From positions 2,356,001 to 2,420,000 of the forward strand of contig NZ_FNRY01000001.1 in assembly GCF_900105715.1 (NCBI RefSeq): a stretch of 64,000 nt of DNA, written 5' to 3'. The stretch is from Paramicrobacterium humi (GTDB lineage Bacteria; Actinomycetota; Actinomycetes; Actinomycetales; Microbacteriaceae). This document shows positions 62,608 through 64,000 of the stretch, one piece after another. Made by a program: the position numbers and the translations under genes. The notes below the pieces were generated by a model. The model searched no databases. It worked only from the letters and a program-made list of their open reading frames with translations, and was not told the origin of the DNA. The stretch's first letter is position 1. Each line of letters begins with the position of its first letter.

Positions 62608-63432
62608 ATGAGCGCGTCCGTCCCCACCCTGACCCTCCGCACCGGATTCACGATCCCGCAGATCGGGCTCGGCGTGTACAAGGTGCCGGCCGAGCAGACC
62701 GCCGACGTCGTGCTCACGGCGCTCGAGGCGGGCTATCGGCACGTGGACACGGCGACGCTGTACCGCAACGAGAAGGCGGTGGGCGAGGGCATTCGCCGCA
62801 GCGGCGTGCCGCGCGAGGAGCTGTTCGTCACGACAAAGGTGTGGGACGACGACCACGGCTACGACAGCACGCTCGCGGCGTTCGACCGCAGCCTCGATCT
62901 GCTCGGTCTCGATTACCTCGACCTGTACCTGATCCACTGGCCCGTGCCGAGCCGTGACCGCTACGTCGAGACCTGGCACGCGCTCGAGCGGCTCGCCGCC
63001 GACGGCCGCGTGCGCTCGATCGGCGTCTCGAACTTCCACGCCCACCACCTCGAGCGGCTCTCCGCCGAGAGCGAGAGCGTTCCCGCGGTCAACCAGATCG
63101 AGACGCATCCGTGGCTGCCTCAGCATGAGGACCGCGCGTACGGGGAGACGCACGGCATCGTCACCGAGGCGTGGTCGCCGCTCGCGCGCGGCCGCGTGCT
63201 CGGTGATGAGACCCTCGGTCGGCTCGCCGCCAAGCACGGCGTGAGCGCCGCCCAGATCGTCATCCGCTGGCACCTTCAGCTCGGCAACGTCGTGATCCCC
63301 AAGTCGGTCACGCCCGCACGCATCCGCGAGAACCTCGACGTCTTCGGCTTCGAGCTCGATTTCGAAGATCTCGCGGCGATCGCCGAGCTCGAGACGGGGG
63401 AGCGCACGGGATCAGATCCCGACGACCACTGA
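62608..63432 (+). CDS. Aldo/keto reductase
   Basis: A 274-residue NADPH-dependent aldo/keto reductase with the catalytic set Asp and Tyr in GYRHVDTATLYRNE, Lys in TTKVW and His in LIHWP, plus IPKSVTPARIRENLDVFGFEL for cofactor binding. Substrate is unknown. TAGACT is six bases before the ATG (leaderless), so it has its own promoter. Confidence 0.94.
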   Translation: MSASVPTLTLRTGFTIPQIGLGVYKVPAEQTADVVLTALEAGYRHVDTATLYRNEKAVGEGIRRSGVPREELFVTTKVWDDDHGYDSTLAAFDRSLDLLGLDYLDLYLIHWPVPSRDRYVETWHALERLAADGRVRSIGVSNFHAHHLERLSAESESVPAVNQIETHPWLPQHEDRAYGETHGIVTEAWSPLARGRVLGDETLGRLAAKHGVSAAQIVIRWHLQLGNVVIPKSVTPARIRENLDVFGFELDFEDLAAIAELETGERTGSDPDDH

Positions 63433-63446
63433 AGGGCTTGCGCTAG

Positions 63447-63465
63447 TAAGGTTAGGCAACCCATA
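63447..63465 (+). promoter_or_regulatory. IdeR/DtxR iron box 2
   Basis: TAAGGTTAGGCAACCCATA matches the consensus TTAGGTTAGGCTAACCTAA at 14 of 19 positions and touches the -10 CATACT (63462-63467). The GTG start at 63474 follows the -10 by six bases. Confidence 0.7.
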
Positions 63466-63473
63466 CTAGAGAC

Positions 63474-64000
63474 GTGCAGAATGAGACGGATGCCGCGACC
63501 CTGACGCCCGTGCGTCCCGCGTTCTGCAACTTCGACCTCACCGTCGGCCGCGTCCGCCGGCTCAGCCCGCACTTCACGCGCATCACGTTCACGGGCGACG
63601 AGCTCGATCACTTCGGCACAGAGGGGCTCGATCAGCGGATCAAGATCGTGCTCCCGCTGGCCGCGACGGGGTTCGACACGTTCCCGTCCGGGCCGGACTG
63701 GTATGGCGCGTGGCGGCAGCTGCCCGACGAGCAGCGCAACCCCTTCCGCACGTACTCGATCCGCGCGATTCGCTGCGACCAGCGTGAGCTCGACGTCGAC
63801 TTCGTCTCCCACGGCGACGGCGGTCCCGCCTCTGCCTGGGCGGCGACGGCGCGCGCCGGTGATCGGGCGGTCGTCGTTGGCCCCGACGCGCGAGCGGGGG
63901 AGTCGCGTGTCGGCATCTCCTGGAACCCCGGAGCCGCGCGGCACCTGCTGATCGCCGGTGACGAGACGGCGGTGCCTGCGGTCAGCGCGATCCTCGCGCA
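63474..64000 (+). CDS. Siderophore-interacting protein, 3' end outside window
   Basis: The first 175 codons of a siderophore-interacting FAD-binding reductase that releases iron from imported ferric siderophores. Visible: DLTVGRVRRLSPHFTRITFTGDELDHFG, the flavin motif RTYSIRAIRCDQREL, and GGPASAWAATARAGDRAVVVGPDA. GTG at 63474 is the leaderless start behind an iron box and a -10. The NAD(P)H domain continues past base 64000. Confidence 0.92.
   Translation, partial: MQNETDAATLTPVRPAFCNFDLTVGRVRRLSPHFTRITFTGDELDHFGTEGLDQRIKIVLPLAATGFDTFPSGPDWYGAWRQLPDEQRNPFRTYSIRAIRCDQRELDVDFVSHGDGGPASAWAATARAGDRAVVVGPDARAGESRVGISWNPGAARHLLIAGDETAVPAVSAILA

Noticed and set aside
1-64000. CRISPR arrays, insertion sequences, prophage, rRNA or tRNA genes
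   Set aside because: No repeat-spacer pattern, transposase, integrase or RNA gene was seen on either strand.

Overview
High-GC actinobacterial chromosome, almost certainly from the family Microbacteriaceae. The evidence is the combination of MtrA-MtrB-LpqB, WhiB1, a SigH-type sigma factor with a zinc anti-sigma factor (RsrA), the fused 2-oxoglutarate enzyme Kgd, actinobacterial GuaB1, IdeR-type iron boxes, and many promoters with TANNNT six bases before the start codon (leaderless genes). No rRNA, tRNA, CRISPR array, IS element or prophage was seen. Coding density is very high: no gap between genes exceeds about 220 bases.

Layout. 1-3.3 kb: end of ahcY, then divergent RDD and SpoIIM membrane genes. 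3.3-6.7 kb: a fur-catalase pair behind a perfect operator, then a lower-GC DUF559 endonuclease-like gene flanked by two copies of a 46-bp dyad; this block separates SpoIIM from DUF58, which are usually neighbours. 6.7-12.1 kb: a minus-strand chain DUF975-like membrane protein, DUF4129, DUF4350, MoxR and DUF58, coupled by 4-base overlaps, with an apparent one-base frameshift at the start of moxR. 12.3-20.9 kb: mtrA-mtrB-lpqB, comF, hpf, secA. 20.9-26.9 kb: small conserved genes, a SAF-domain/CpaE-like pair, the PdtaS sensor kinase and whiB1. 26.9-32.5 kb: bcp, rsgA-aroA, sigH-rsrA, a Na+/H+ antiporter. 32.6-43.8 kb: kgd, guaB1, two CNNM/CorC-type transporter genes behind an unusual short upstream ORF, an old-yellow-enzyme oxidoreductase, NAD(P)H-hydrate dehydratase, a GT87-like membrane protein and a thiamine-binding protein. 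43.8-49.7 kb: a response regulator, kinase-like protein and sensor kinase operon, then metX and metY. 49.8-54.2 kb: a Phd/VapC toxin-antitoxin pair with a perfect palindromic operator, a deleted kinase pseudogene, and a tightly coupled five-gene set ending in ung and a GNAT acetyltransferase. 54.2-61.5 kb: an amidase facing a hydrolase-plus-peptide-ABC-transporter operon. 61.6-64 kb: an AhpD-like protein and two siderophore-interacting proteins, each behind an iron box, flanking an aldo/keto reductase.

Main themes are redox and metal stress control (Fur-catalase, SigH/RsrA, Bcp, IdeR boxes, WhiB1), envelope and division signalling (MtrAB-LpqB, MoxR cluster) and central metabolism. The most unusual element is the leader of the first CNNM/CorC gene: a near-leaderless 24-codon ORF starting Met-Asp-Asp-Pro-Pro-Pro runs through a hairpin that hides the transporter's ribosome binding site and ends 8 bases inside the transporter gene. 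It resembles in logic the magnesium-sensing leader peptide MgtL. Other points worth checking are the flanking dyads, the moxR frameshift, three perfect DnaA boxes placed just upstream of genes, and the sigH promoter that covers the aroA start codon.
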